Shown here: piece after piece, positions 1-7,400 of the stretch | How positions within the stretch are numbered: the stretch's first letter is position 1 | Layout of the letters: every line of letters starts with the position of its first letter | Origin: Deltaproteobacteria bacterium | GTDB taxonomy: Bacteria; Desulfobacterota; Binatia; DP-6 | Reading direction: 5' to 3' | Assembly (NCBI GenBank): GCA_005888095.1 | Contig: VBKF01000133.1 | Span: forward strand, 1-35,320 | DNA: 35,320 nt | The notes under the pieces: model-generated | Seen by the model: only the letters and a program-made list of their open reading frames with translations | Told to the model about the DNA's origin: nothing | Databases searched by the model: none | Made by a program: the position numbers and the translations under genes

Positions 1-1
1 G

Positions 2-76
2 CTCGAGCCACCACTCGAGGGATGGCGTCGGCTCCGGGTCGGCGGCTACCGGATCGTCTTCAACTACGGGAAGTGA
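2..76 (+). pseudogene. C-terminal end of a RelE/ParE-like toxin, partial and possibly frameshifted
   Basis: The frame open from the left edge reads LEPPLEGWRRLRVGGYRIVF followed by NYGK and a TGA. This matches the core of RelE/ParE-superfamily toxins, where a Leu-x-Gly-x-x-Arg-Leu-Arg-Val-Gly-x-Tyr-Arg pattern precedes the last beta strands. Family members usually continue for about 15 to 25 residues after this point with a strand ending in a conserved Arg or Tyr. Here the frame stops early, while another frame just downstream (from about base 79) reads MRLACAFADHGP, which could be the missing strand after a one-base shift. I therefore read it as a decayed or frameshifted toxin. The N-terminal part and any antitoxin lie outside the window. 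Confidence 0.45.
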
Positions 77-270
77 GATGCGACTCGCGTGCGCCTTCGC
101 GGATCACGGTCCCGGATCGCGGCGATCGGGCCAGCGGTGGAGGTCGGTCCTACCCCACATCGGCAACCATCACCCCGGCTCGTGGCGTGGCGGTCGTGGT
201 GGTCATGGTCCGGCCCGCGCACAGCGGATCCGGCGATCAGGAGGTGCCACGGCTTGTGGCCTGAGCCCCC

Positions 271-320
271 CCGGCCAGAGGGTGGCCGGGAGGCGGAGGA
301 GGGCATCCGCGCCCTCCTCC
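271..320 (-). terminator. Two GC-rich hairpins after the collagen-like gene
   Basis: CCGGCCA (271-277) and TGGCCGG (283-289) form a 7-bp stem. GGAGGAGGGC (295-304) and GCCCTCCTCC (311-320) form a perfect 10-bp stem with a 6-base loop. The second begins 26 bases after the stop codon of the collagen-like gene in its reading direction. There is no T-run, so it may act as an RNA 3'-end stabiliser or a non-canonical terminator. The rest of 77-345 shows no convincing gene. Confidence 0.45.
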
Positions 321-345
321 CCCCGGCTCCCCGCGTCGTGGCTGG

Positions 346-2694
346 CTATTGCTGAACGAGTGTGTCCACGCCGACGACGCTGATCCGGCCGTTGGACACC
401 GTTCGCGTATCTCCCCCCGTCGCGCAGTTGACGTTGATCGTCACGACGGAAGACGGACCGCCGGCGGCAGTGAACACGCCTTCCAGCGCGACGCCCCCTT
501 TGGCCACGTTCGTGTTGTCCCCCAACAGCAGCGTGTCCAAGCGATCGATCTCGGTCGTCACACCGTTCTCCACCGCCACGAGGACGCAGGTGATCTGACT
601 CTGGCCCTTCGCGAAGGGAGCATTCAGCTTGGCGTCAATCATGTACGAATTGGTCCCGGAGACCACCTGAGAGAGCACCGGGCTACTGATGGAGCTGATT
701 GGCGCCGCCCCAAACTTCTTGTGCCATCCGTATGCCTTGCCCGGATTTCCGTCCTTCCCGTCCTTCCCATCCTTCCCGTGACAAATGAATGTGGGATTAT
801 CGGTACCGAGAGGGTCGTCCACCCACGAGCTCGTCACCTCGTCGACGTGTTGGGTGTAGACGAGGAAGGCCGGCTTCGGCGTACAATCACTCGGATAGCC
901 CGGATCGCCCGGCTTGACGACCACCTTTCTTACGCCCTTCCCATGCTGGCCGTGGTCGCCTTTGTCGCCCTTGTCGCCGTGGTCGCCCTTGTCGCCGTGG
1001 TCGCCCTTGTCGCCGTGGTCGCCCTTGTCGCCCTTCTGTCCGTTGACACCCGCGGCGCCGTCCTTTCCGTGACAGATGACCGTGGGGTTGTCGCTCCCGA
1101 GGGGGTCGTCGACGAACGAATTCGAGACGTCGTCGACGTGTTGGGTGTAGACGAGGAAGGCCGGCTTCGGCGTACAATCGATCGGGTAGCCCGGATCGCC
1201 CGGCTTGACGAGCACTTTCCTGACGCCCTTCCCATGCTGGCCGTGGTCGCCCTTGTCGCCCTTGTCGCCGTGGTCGCCCTTGTCGCCCTTGTCGCCGTGA
1301 TCGCCCTTGTCGCCGTGGTCTCCCTTGTCGCCCTTCGGTCCGTCGGCACCCGCGGCGCCGTCCTTTCCGTGACAGATGACCGTGGGGTTGTCGGTACCGA
1401 GCGGGTCGTCGACAAACGAATTCGAGACCTCGTCGACGTGTTGGGTGTAGACGAGAAAGGCCGGCTTCGGCGTACAGTCAGTCGGGTAGCCCGGATCGCC
1501 CGGCTTGACGAGCACTTTCCTGACGCCTTTCCCGTGCTGGCCGTGGTCGCCCTTGTCCCCCTTGTCGCCCTTGTCGCCGTGGTCGCCCTTGTCGCCCTTG
1601 TCACCTTTCTGCCCAGGGACACCCGGGTTCCCGTCCTTGCCGTTCTGTCCGTTCGGTCCCGCTGCGCCATCCCTGCCGTTCTGCCCCGCCGCTCCGTCCT
1701 TTCCCCGGCAGAGGTAGGTAGGGGCGGTGCCGTCGTCCACCCACGCCCCATTGACGAACTGTTGGGCATAGATGGCTATGGCCGCACCCTGTTCACATCC
1801 CGTCAGCGCGTATTGCGGGTCTGACGGTTGGATGCGGTCTCGTCTGAAGCCTTTCCCGTGCTGACCGTTCTGCCCCGGGAGTCCATTGAGTCCGGGGTCG
1901 CCCTTGTCGCCCTTCGCGCCCTGCAGTCCCGTCGCGCCCGGATCACCCTTCGGCCCTTGCGCTCCGGTCGCGCCCAGATCCCCCTTGTCGCCCTTGTCCC
2001 CCTTCAACCCCGTCGCGCCCGTGGCACCCTTCGGCCCTTGCGGTCCGATCGCGCCCAGATCCCCCTTGTCACCCTTGTCGCCCTTCAACCCCGCCGCACC
2101 CAGATCGCCTTTCGGCCCTTGCGCTCCGGTCGTGCCCGGATCCCCCTTGTCGCCCTTGTCCCCCTTCAACCCCGTCGCGCCCGGATCACCCTTCGGCCCT
2201 TGGAGCCCGGTGGCGCCGGTGTCACCTTTCGCACCGTTTTGACCGTTGATTCCGTTTTTACCGCGGAGCGAGAAGTTGACGGTGATGCCGTCATTGTACG
2301 GCGCCCCCTGGCCCGTCGAGACGATCAGGCGGTAGGTACCCGCCGGGCTGAAGTCCGCGCAGTTGATCGGGATGTTGATCTGGTTGGCATCCCATTGTCC
2401 GGTCGCGGGCATGTAACTCTTCTGGAAGGCGCCCATGCCGATCGCAACGACCGGGATAGCGCCGCTGTTGTTGAAGTTCTGACCGTAAATGGTCAATGTT
2501 CTCGTCAAGGCATCAAAGACCGGCCCGGTGGCCCCCGGGCTGGGAGGGCAGAAATCGTCCAGCGTCGCGCTGCTGATCGCCACCTGGATTCTCGCGCTCG
2601 TGTCCAGGGTTTGCGCCCTGCTGAAGGACGGTGCGAGCGCCGGCAACATCACGCCGAGGACGGCCGCGACGAGGGGCCTTCGCAGCCGTCGCAT
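346..2694 (-). CDS. Secreted collagen-like protein with four cysteine-paired modules
   Basis: The start is the ATG at 2694 because AAGGAGGT (2701-2708) sits 6 bases upstream; an ATG at 2790 in the same frame lacks this site. The 782-residue product begins with a signal peptide (about 1-28, cleavage near SRAQ). Residues 30-143 form a beta-rich domain with an IPT/TIG-like LTIYGQNF strand. Gly-X-Y blocks rich in GDKGDKGDHG and GPKGDPGATG occupy 145-280, 331-388, 442-488, 542-586 and 640-652. Between them lie four modules of about 50 residues (281-330, 389-441, 489-541, 587-638), each with one cysteine in the middle and one at the end (C300/C329, C407/C441, C507/C541, C604/C638). The C-terminal domain 653-782 is predicted beta-rich with C703 and C757, like the trimerising heads of other bacterial collagens. 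I infer an exported, trimeric, surface or matrix protein; no anchor is visible. Base composition is less GC-rich than in the lpx genes, consistent with acquisition. Confidence 0.9.
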   Translation of the reverse strand: MRRLRRPLVAAVLGVMLPALAPSFSRAQTLDTSARIQVAISSATLDDFCPPSPGATGPVFDALTRTLTIYGQNFNNSGAIPVVAIGMGAFQKSYMPATGQWDANQINIPINCADFSPAGTYRLIVSTGQGAPYNDGITVNFSLRGKNGINGQNGAKGDTGATGLQGPKGDPGATGLKGDKGDKGDPGTTGAQGPKGDLGAAGLKGDKGDKGDLGAIGPQGPKGATGATGLKGDKGDKGDLGATGAQGPKGDPGATGLQGAKGDKGDPGLNGLPGQNGQHGKGFRRDRIQPSDPQYALTGCEQGAAIAIYAQQFVNGAWVDDGTAPTYLCRGKDGAAGQNGRDGAAGPNGQNGKDGNPGVPGQKGDKGDKGDHGDKGDKGDKGDHGQHGKGVRKVLVKPGDPGYPTDCTPKPAFLVYTQHVDEVSNSFVDDPLGTDNPTVICHGKDGAAGADGPKGDKGDHGDKGDHGDKGDKGDHGDKGDKGDHGQHGKGVRKVLVKPGDPGYPIDCTPKPAFLVYTQHVDDVSNSFVDDPLGSDNPTVICHGKDGAAGVNGQKGDKGDHGDKGDHGDKGDHGDKGDKGDHGQHGKGVRKVVVKPGDPGYPSDCTPKPAFLVYTQHVDEVTSSWVDDPLGTDNPTFICHGKDGKDGKDGNPGKAYGWHKKFGAAPISSISSPVLSQVVSGTNSYMIDAKLNAPFAKGQSQITCVLVAVENGVTTEIDRLDTLLLGDNTNVAKGGVALEGVFTAAGGPSSVVTINVNCATGGDTRTVSNGRISVVGVDTLVQQ
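781..1530 (-). repeat. Near-identical internal repeats of the collagen-like gene
   Basis: Three copies of a module plus collagen linker lie in tandem. The modules are at 781-936, 1072-1230 and 1372-1530. Equivalent points (for example the GTG of the cysteine-histidine end at 778, 1069 and 1369) are 291 and 300 bases apart, both multiples of three. The modules differ at only a few residues, such as YPTDC, YPIDC and YPSDC. A fourth, clearly diverged module lies at 1705-1854. The spacers consist of short GDK/GDH-coding units that differ in number between copies, so slippage or unequal recombination is likely. Confidence 0.9.
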
Positions 2695-2830
2695 CGTGTG
2701 ACCTCCTTGCGGCATGGGAACCCCCCACGCCCCGAATGTGAAGAGAAAACTGGTCCGGGTTTCCTTCCAACCGATGCTGCCTAGTTTCATCGCAAGCTTG
2801 CCCTCCTCAGGCGTTGAGTTAGTGGCGGCT

Positions 2831-2860
2831 ACAGTCCCCCAAGGCCGGTGTTTTTGTCAA
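2831..2860 (-). promoter_or_regulatory. Possible promoter of the collagen-like gene
   Basis: On the minus strand a perfect TTGACA (-35; plus 2855-2860) is followed after 17 to 18 bases by GGACTG/GACTGT, a poor -10 match. It lies about 120 to 140 bases before the start codon in otherwise non-coding sequence. The -35 is convincing and the -10 is not, so an activator or another sigma factor may be needed. Confidence 0.35.
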
Positions 2861-2870
2861 GAGCTAGCGG

Positions 2871-2971
2871 GTTGGAAACCGCTGTCAGCGTTCCAAACTA
2901 AGTAGGATTCGGGACGGCGGGAATGAAAGCGTAACTCGCACGGAAGCGTAACTGGGAGCAAATGCGTAACT
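2871..2971. repeat. Imperfect inverted repeat plus three GCGTAACT direct repeats
   Basis: TTGGAA (2872-2877) and TTCCAA (2891-2896) flank the palindrome CGCTGTCAGCG (2880-2890). Just beyond, GCGTAACT occurs three times at 2929-2936, 2946-2953 and 2964-2971, a period of 17 to 18 bases. The cluster lies directly upstream of the possible promoter of the collagen-like gene and 0.5 kb from the recombinase gene. It could be operator sites for a regulator, a recombination site, or the multiple terminal repeats of an insertion-sequence end. The sequence alone does not decide. Confidence 0.55.
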
Positions 2972-3493
2972 GACTGATCCGGCGCGCGGGAGGGCAATCC
3001 CGGTAAAGGCCGGAGGTTGGGCGAACGAGCGAGCCGCGCCATCTGGCCAGCGGGCGCCAGCTCACTTTCACCGTCCAAAAATGCACAGCGATCACGCCAA
3101 CGGTGACCGTCGCCGCGATCTACTGTCGGATATTCAAGCCGTTGCTGTCGACGGTACGCGCATTACGCCTTGCGCCGTTAGCGTCACGATCGTCGGAAAA
3201 CGGGGGAAGGGACGGTTGGTCGGATGGGCGACTCCTCAACGAGCATCCGGACGCGGGACCCGACTACCTAGCCGCCCGTCGTGTTCTCGCGTGGCCTCAT
3301 CGGCGGCTGGACCCACGTCCTCGTTCGCCGCTCGCGGCGAGCGCCGCTTGATCGGGGGAGCCTTCGCAGCTCCACGCATTCAAGCCAGCGGAGGCTCGTG
3401 CTCCTGGACCAGCAGGGGCGAGTGCTTGCACCGTGCAGGCGCGGTCGGTCGGGACCCGTCGGTGGGGATGTTCGCCGCCTTGTGCTGTCGCGG
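2972..3493. other. Stretch without a convincing gene
   Basis: Open frames exist on both strands (for example 3081-3605 plus and 3297-3497 minus), but their translations are Arg/Ser/Pro-rich without motifs and look like chance frames of GC-rich DNA. The 3297-3497 minus frame starts in an ATGA overlap with the recombinase stop, the only point in its favour. The stretch could be remains of a decayed mobile element. Confidence 0.4.
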
Positions 3494-4138
3494 TCACGAA
3501 TCGGGGCTTTCCCGCGACGCCCGAGGCCGTGCGCGCATCGCGACGATGAGATGCGGCGGCGCGATGTGGCGCAGATACTGGCCGGTCGTCCGGCGGGATA
3601 CATGACCCAGCGCAGCCTGCAGGATCTCGAGTGGCACCTGCTTGTCAGCGAGTCGAGCCGCATGCGCGTGGCGCAGGCCATGCGCGTGTACGCGCTTCGC
3701 GATGCCGGCCTTACGCGCAAGACGTGGGAGGAGTGCACGGACGTATGCGGATTGAAGCGGGCGACCCTCTAGTGTGCAGAAGAGCAGGGATCCGGTCTCG
3801 AGGCGCAGACGCTCTCGCCGATCGAGCCATCGTTCGAGCACCGCGAAGGCGGCCGACTCCAGTTGAACGCTGCGCTCCTTATTGCCGTTTCTTCTTGGCG
3901 GGGTGATCGATCGGTGTGTCCGATCCAGGTTGCTCGGTAGCAAGGCGAGGACCTCCGACACCCGCAGCCCGCCCTCGTACAGGGCAACGATCAAGGCGCG
4001 GTTACGGATGCCGGTCGACCGGCGGTCCGAACACGCGCCGATCAGGGCCTCTACCTCCGCCGGCGCCAGGAGCTCTACGGGGTACTTCTTCCCCGCGTTC
4101 GCGGGCCGATAGGGGGCCCGTCCTGCTGGCCCATTCAT
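3494..4138 (-). CDS. Short tyrosine recombinase, catalytic domain only
   Basis: The 214-residue product (ATG at 4138, MNGPAGRAPY) has the complete catalytic set of the tyrosine recombinase/integrase family: R59 in EGGLRVSE, K87 in NGNKERS on the beta hairpin, H153-x-x-R156 in HAHGLRHAHA, H179 in LGH, and nucleophile Y188 in TTGQYLRH. What is missing is the N-terminal SAM-like DNA-binding domain of about 90 to 100 residues found in XerC/D and phage integrases; the catalytic part begins about 20 residues after the start. The frame is open upstream to 4228 but that part (RHPSRSPPGY) does not resemble the missing domain. It may be a natural minimal recombinase, as in some phage and integrative elements, or the remnant of a longer one. 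Its neighbours, a degraded toxin and a repeat-rich gap, suggest an old mobile element. Confidence 0.85.
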   Translation of the reverse strand: MNGPAGRAPYRPANAGKKYPVELLAPAEVEALIGACSDRRSTGIRNRALIVALYEGGLRVSEVLALLPSNLDRTHRSITPPRRNGNKERSVQLESAAFAVLERWLDRRERLRLETGSLLFCTLEGRPLQSAYVRALLPRLARKAGIAKRVHAHGLRHAHAARLADKQVPLEILQAALGHVSRRTTGQYLRHIAPPHLIVAMRARPRASRESPDS

Positions 4139-4291
4139 ATCCGTCCCGTACCGGCCATGCCGCTTCCCGCTGCAAGCGGCGTACCCGGGCGGCGACCGCG
4201 ACGGATGGCGTTGCAACACTGCCGCCATAGGAACCGCGGTTCATGCCGGTCGCTCACCGCCGCCGTGCGTTCATCTACCTTCGGGCCTCCG

Positions 4292-4322
4292 CCCGCCGCC
4301 ACGGAGCGGCTCAGGCGGCGGG
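4292..4322 (-). terminator. Possible hairpin at the end of the envelope operon
   Basis: CCCGCCGCC (4292-4300) and GGCGGCGGG (4314-4322) can form a 9-bp stem with a 13-base loop that includes the lpxK stop codon. No T-run follows, so function as a terminator is uncertain. Confidence 0.3.
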
Positions 4323-5354
4323 TTCGAGGAGGTCGAGGAGCGCCGCCTCGTCCTCCACCTCGAGGTCGACGCGGAGCGCCACCAGTGCCTCGAGGCCGGG
4401 AAAGCGCTCGAGCTTCGTGAGGTCCTTCTCGGTCGTCACCAGCGTGCCCGCGCGCGCCGCCGCGGCGATCCGCCGCGCGTCGGCGGCCGTGTAGGCATGG
4501 TGGTCCGGGAAGCGGAGCACGTCGCGCACCCGCGCGCCGAGCCGCCCGAGCGTCTCGACCAAGCGCTCGGGCCGCGCGATGCCGGCCACCGCCACGACGT
4601 CTCGGCCGACGAGCGCGTCGAGCGGCTCGGCGTGGAAGGCGCCGTCTCGCGCGCGCACCGCGGCCACAGGTGCGAGCCGGCCACGGAAGACCACCGTTCC
4701 CGGCGGGACGGAGGCCGCGGCGTCGCCGACCGCGAGCACCGCCCGCGCCCGGCGGAGCGCGCCAGGCGGCTCGCGCAGCGAGCCCGCGGGCAGGCACCAG
4801 TCGGCCGCCGCGTCGTCCGCCACCAGCACGAGGTCGGCGTCACGGGCGAGGGCTCGATGCTGGAAGCCGTCGTCGAGCACGATCGTGTCGAGGGCGAAGC
4901 GCGCGCAGGCGAGCGCGGCCGCCTCGTGGCGGCGCTCGCCGGTCACGACGGGACCCGCGAAACGGCGCGCCAGCATCACCGCCTCGTCGCCGCCGTCCTC
5001 CGCCGTGACGAGCGCCCGACCCTCCACGCCCACGACGACCGGGCCGGGACGCCGCTTGCGGTAGCCGCGCGCCACGATGCCGACGCGGTGACCACGCGCC
5101 GCCAGACGCTCGGCGAGCCAGAGGGCCGCGGGCGTCTTGCCCGTGCCTCCGACCGTGAGGTTGCCGACGCTCACCACCCACGCCGGCACGCGGCGCGCGG
5201 CGAGCCAGCCGCGGTCGTAGAGGTGGTTCCGCAGCCCCACCGCCGCCCGATAGGCCGCCGCCGCTGGGACGAGCGTCATCCGGAGCGCGCGTGCGCTCGG
5301 CGTCCGCCCGAGCCACGCATGGCGGGCGAGCCCTTCCAGCGACAGGGCGCTCAT
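4311..5354 (-). CDS. lpxK: Tetraacyldisaccharide 4'-kinase LpxK
   Basis: LpxK phosphorylates the 4' position of the tetraacyldisaccharide to give lipid IVA, on the inner face of the cytoplasmic membrane. The 347-residue product has the family P-loop GNLTVGGTGKTP (64-75), which belongs to LpxK specifically, and DDGFQHRAL (161-169) with the paired aspartates. It begins with the hydrophobic, membrane-associating helix usual for the family (about 25-45). The ATG at 5354 overlaps the waaA stop as ATGA. The protein is of normal length and is the last gene of the operon. The same reading frame stays open upstream all the way to 7400, but only because of base composition: the waaA region between is coding in another frame. 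Confidence 0.96.
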   Translation of the reverse strand: MSALSLEGLARHAWLGRTPSARALRMTLVPAAAAYRAAVGLRNHLYDRGWLAARRVPAWVVSVGNLTVGGTGKTPAALWLAERLAARGHRVGIVARGYRKRRPGPVVVGVEGRALVTAEDGGDEAVMLARRFAGPVVTGERRHEAAALACARFALDTIVLDDGFQHRALARDADLVLVADDAAADWCLPAGSLREPPGALRRARAVLAVGDAAASVPPGTVVFRGRLAPVAAVRARDGAFHAEPLDALVGRDVVAVAGIARPERLVETLGRLGARVRDVLRFPDHHAYTAADARRIAAAARAGTLVTTEKDLTKLERFPGLEALVALRVDLEVEDEAALLDLLEPAA

Positions 5355-6667
5355 CCGGACGACGCCTCCGCGGCGTGCGCGGTCGTGAGCCGCGCGGTGA
5401 TGATCTTCACATGCCGCTCGAGGGCGCCCCGTCCGCTCTCGGCCACCGCCCGCGCCCGCTGGCCCATCGCGACGGCGCGCTCGGCGTCGGAGAGGAGCCC
5501 GGCGAGCGCCACCGTCAGCGCCGCGGGCGATTCGACGCGCACGAGCCCGCCGGCTGCGGCGAGCCGGGCGACGAGGGCGGCGCTGTGCTCCGTGTGCGGG
5601 CCGACCAGGATCGGACGCGCGGCCCGTGCCGGCTCGAGGACGTTGTGGCCGCCCGCCGGCACGAGGCTTCCGCCGACGAAGGCCGCCCAGGCGAGGGCGT
5701 AGCAGTGCGCCAGCGGCCCCACGGCGTCGAGCAGCACGACGGCCGGGCCGGGCGGCAAGGCCGCCGCCTCGTGCCCCACGAGCGCCGTGTATCGCAAGCA
5801 CGGGAGCGGCGCACTCGCCACCGCCGCCTCGACCGCCTCGAGCCGCTCCGGATGGCGGGGCGCGAGCATGAGGAGGAGGTCGGGATGCGCGGGCACGAGC
5901 GCCCGGTAAGCCGCGAGGAGCGCCTCGTCCTCGCCTCGGTGCGTGCTGCCGCCGACGATCAGCCGCCGGCCCGCGAGCGCCGCGGCGAGCGCCGCGATCT
6001 CGGCGGGCGGCGGCGCCGCCGCGGCGTCGAACTTGAGGCTGCCGGCGACGTGGACGCGACGCGGGTCGGCGCCGAGCGCGACGATCCGCCGCGCGTCCTC
6101 CTCGGTCTGCATGCAGCAGGTGACCGGGGCGAGCGCCCGCCGGTACAGCGACCGCAAGCCCCAGGCGCGCGCCGTGCGCGCACTCACCCGGCCGCTTACC
6201 AGGATGGCGGGCACGCCGCGGGCCGCGAGTGCGCCCAGGAAGGTCGGCCAGACCTCGGTCTCGGTGAAGAGGAATGCCTCCAGCCGAAAGGGCTCGAGCC
6301 GCCGCCGCACGGTCGCCGGCGCATCGAGCGGGAACAGGCACGCGAGGTGCGCCTCGGACATCTCGCGCGCCAGCGCGAGACCCGTGGCGGTGAGGGTGGA
6401 GACCACGAACAGCCGCCGCGGAAAGCGTTCGCGCAGGCGGGCCAGCAGCGGACGAGCCGCGACCAGCTCGCCCACCGAGGCGGCGTGCAGCCAGATCGCA
6501 TCGCCTCCGCGGGCCGTCGCCTCTTCCGCCGCCGGCAGCGCCCCCAGTCGGCCCGCGAGCGTCGGCCAGCGGCGTCCCGCGCCCGGCAGGCGCGCGCCGA
6601 CCACGGCCAGGGCCGCCGCGACCGTCATGGCGCCGCGATAGGCGCCCCGGATGAGCGGCCCGGTCAC
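5351..6667 (-). CDS. waaA: Kdo transferase WaaA (KdtA)
   Basis: WaaA adds one or more Kdo residues from CMP-Kdo to lipid IVA. The 438-residue product has a short N-terminal membrane-anchoring segment, then HAASVGE (61-67) with the catalytic Glu67, FTETEVWP (134-141), a nucleotide-site GSTHRGEDE (239-247) and GGHNVLEP (339-346), all in the usual order of this GT-B enzyme. The GTG at 6667 is preferred because the next methionine (codon 14) would cut the anchor; this GTG also overlaps a TGA as GTGA, which should be the stop of the preceding acyltransferase. lpxK follows with an ATGA overlap, so waaA and lpxK are translationally coupled. Whether one, two or more Kdo units are added cannot be told from the sequence. 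Confidence 0.95.
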   Translation of the reverse strand: MTGPLIRGAYRGAMTVAAALAVVGARLPGAGRRWPTLAGRLGALPAAEEATARGGDAIWLHAASVGELVAARPLLARLRERFPRRLFVVSTLTATGLALAREMSEAHLACLFPLDAPATVRRRLEPFRLEAFLFTETEVWPTFLGALAARGVPAILVSGRVSARTARAWGLRSLYRRALAPVTCCMQTEEDARRIVALGADPRRVHVAGSLKFDAAAAPPPAEIAALAAALAGRRLIVGGSTHRGEDEALLAAYRALVPAHPDLLLMLAPRHPERLEAVEAAVASAPLPCLRYTALVGHEAAALPPGPAVVLLDAVGPLAHCYALAWAAFVGGSLVPAGGHNVLEPARAARPILVGPHTEHSAALVARLAAAGGLVRVESPAALTVALAGLLSDAERAVAMGQRARAVAESGRGALERHVKIITARLTTAHAAEASSG

Positions 6668-7400
6668 GCGGCCGCCACCCCGACGGCCACGGCGGCCACG
6701 CGAGCGCCGCCTCGACCGCCGCCCGCGCCGCCTCGTCGCCACCCGCCGCGTCCGGGACGGCGAGCGGCTCGCCGAGGACGAGCGCCACGCGCGCGAACGG
6801 AGCCGGCAGCTGGAGCCGGTCCCAGCTGCCCAGCCGGCGCGCCGGGCGGGCGGCCGCGCCGACCGCCACGATGGGCAGGCCGGTCGCCCGCGCGAGCTGC
6901 ACGACACCCCCCTGCGCGTGGTGGCGCGGGCCGCGCGGGCCGTCCGGCACGACGGCGATCAGCTCGCCGCGCGCATGGGCCCCCAGGAGGCCGCGGAGCG
7001 CGCCCAGCCAACCGCGCGTCGACGAGCCGCGGACGGCGCGGATGCCGAGCCGGCGAACCGCCTGGGCCGCGATCTCCGCGTCGCGATGCCAGCTGAGCAT
7101 GATGGCCACGCGCGCCCGCGGGTAGACCGCGGTCACCATGAGAGGCTGGAGCACGATCGTGTCGTGCCAGAAGGCGAACACCGCGCGCTCGCCCCGCCCG
7201 AGGCCGTCGAGGACGCCGGCCGGATCGAGGCACCGCACGCGGAGTGTCCGGTAGAGGAGCCGGAGCACGAAGGCAATCGCCCACCCGGCCAGCGTCACGG
7301 CGATGCGCGTTCGCCAGCTCCACCGCCGGCGGAAGGGCGAGTCGGCGGCGCGCACGCCGTCCCGCGCGGCAGCGCCGGACTCCGTCGGGACGGTCAACAC
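6664..7400 (-). CDS. DUF374-type lysophospholipid acyltransferase-like protein, with probable 3' frameshift
   Basis: The protein belongs to the DUF374 branch of the LPLAT acyltransferase superfamily: N-terminal membrane helix (RIAVTLAGWAIAFVLRLLYR), FAFWHDTIVLQP, SWHRDAEIAAQAVRRLGI, then VVPDGPRGPRHHAQGG and a C-terminal LVLGEPLAVP strand. In deltaproteobacteria this gene sits between msbA and waaA, and it is thought to acylate a lipid A-type substrate; its exact reaction here is unknown. The GTG at 7400 overlaps the msbA stop. At the 3' end the frame has no stop and runs into waaA. A shift of one base near 6690-6710 would instead give an ending VAAVAVGVAAA with TGA at 6664-6666, forming a GTGA overlap with waaA and a normal length of about 245 residues. 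I infer a one-base deletion in the sequence or a real mutation. Confidence 0.85.

Noticed and set aside
1855-2262. CRISPR-like short repeats
   Set aside because: The period is 9 bases and in frame with Gly-X-Y codons; there are no unique spacers. It is collagen coding sequence.
2857-3095. Small minus-strand frames of 65 and 73 codons in the repeat region
   Set aside because: They cross the direct and inverted repeats, and their sequences show no protein-like pattern; possibly IS remains but not a supported gene.
3081-3605. Plus-strand frame of 174 codons and a minus frame at 3297-3497
   Set aside because: No signal peptide, no domain and low-complexity Arg/Ser content; the first overlaps the end of the recombinase gene.
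4311-7400. A single acyltransferase-LpxK fusion of 1029 residues
   Set aside because: The middle third is a nonsense translation of the waaA region, and WaaA has all its motifs in another frame. Two separate genes explain the ends.
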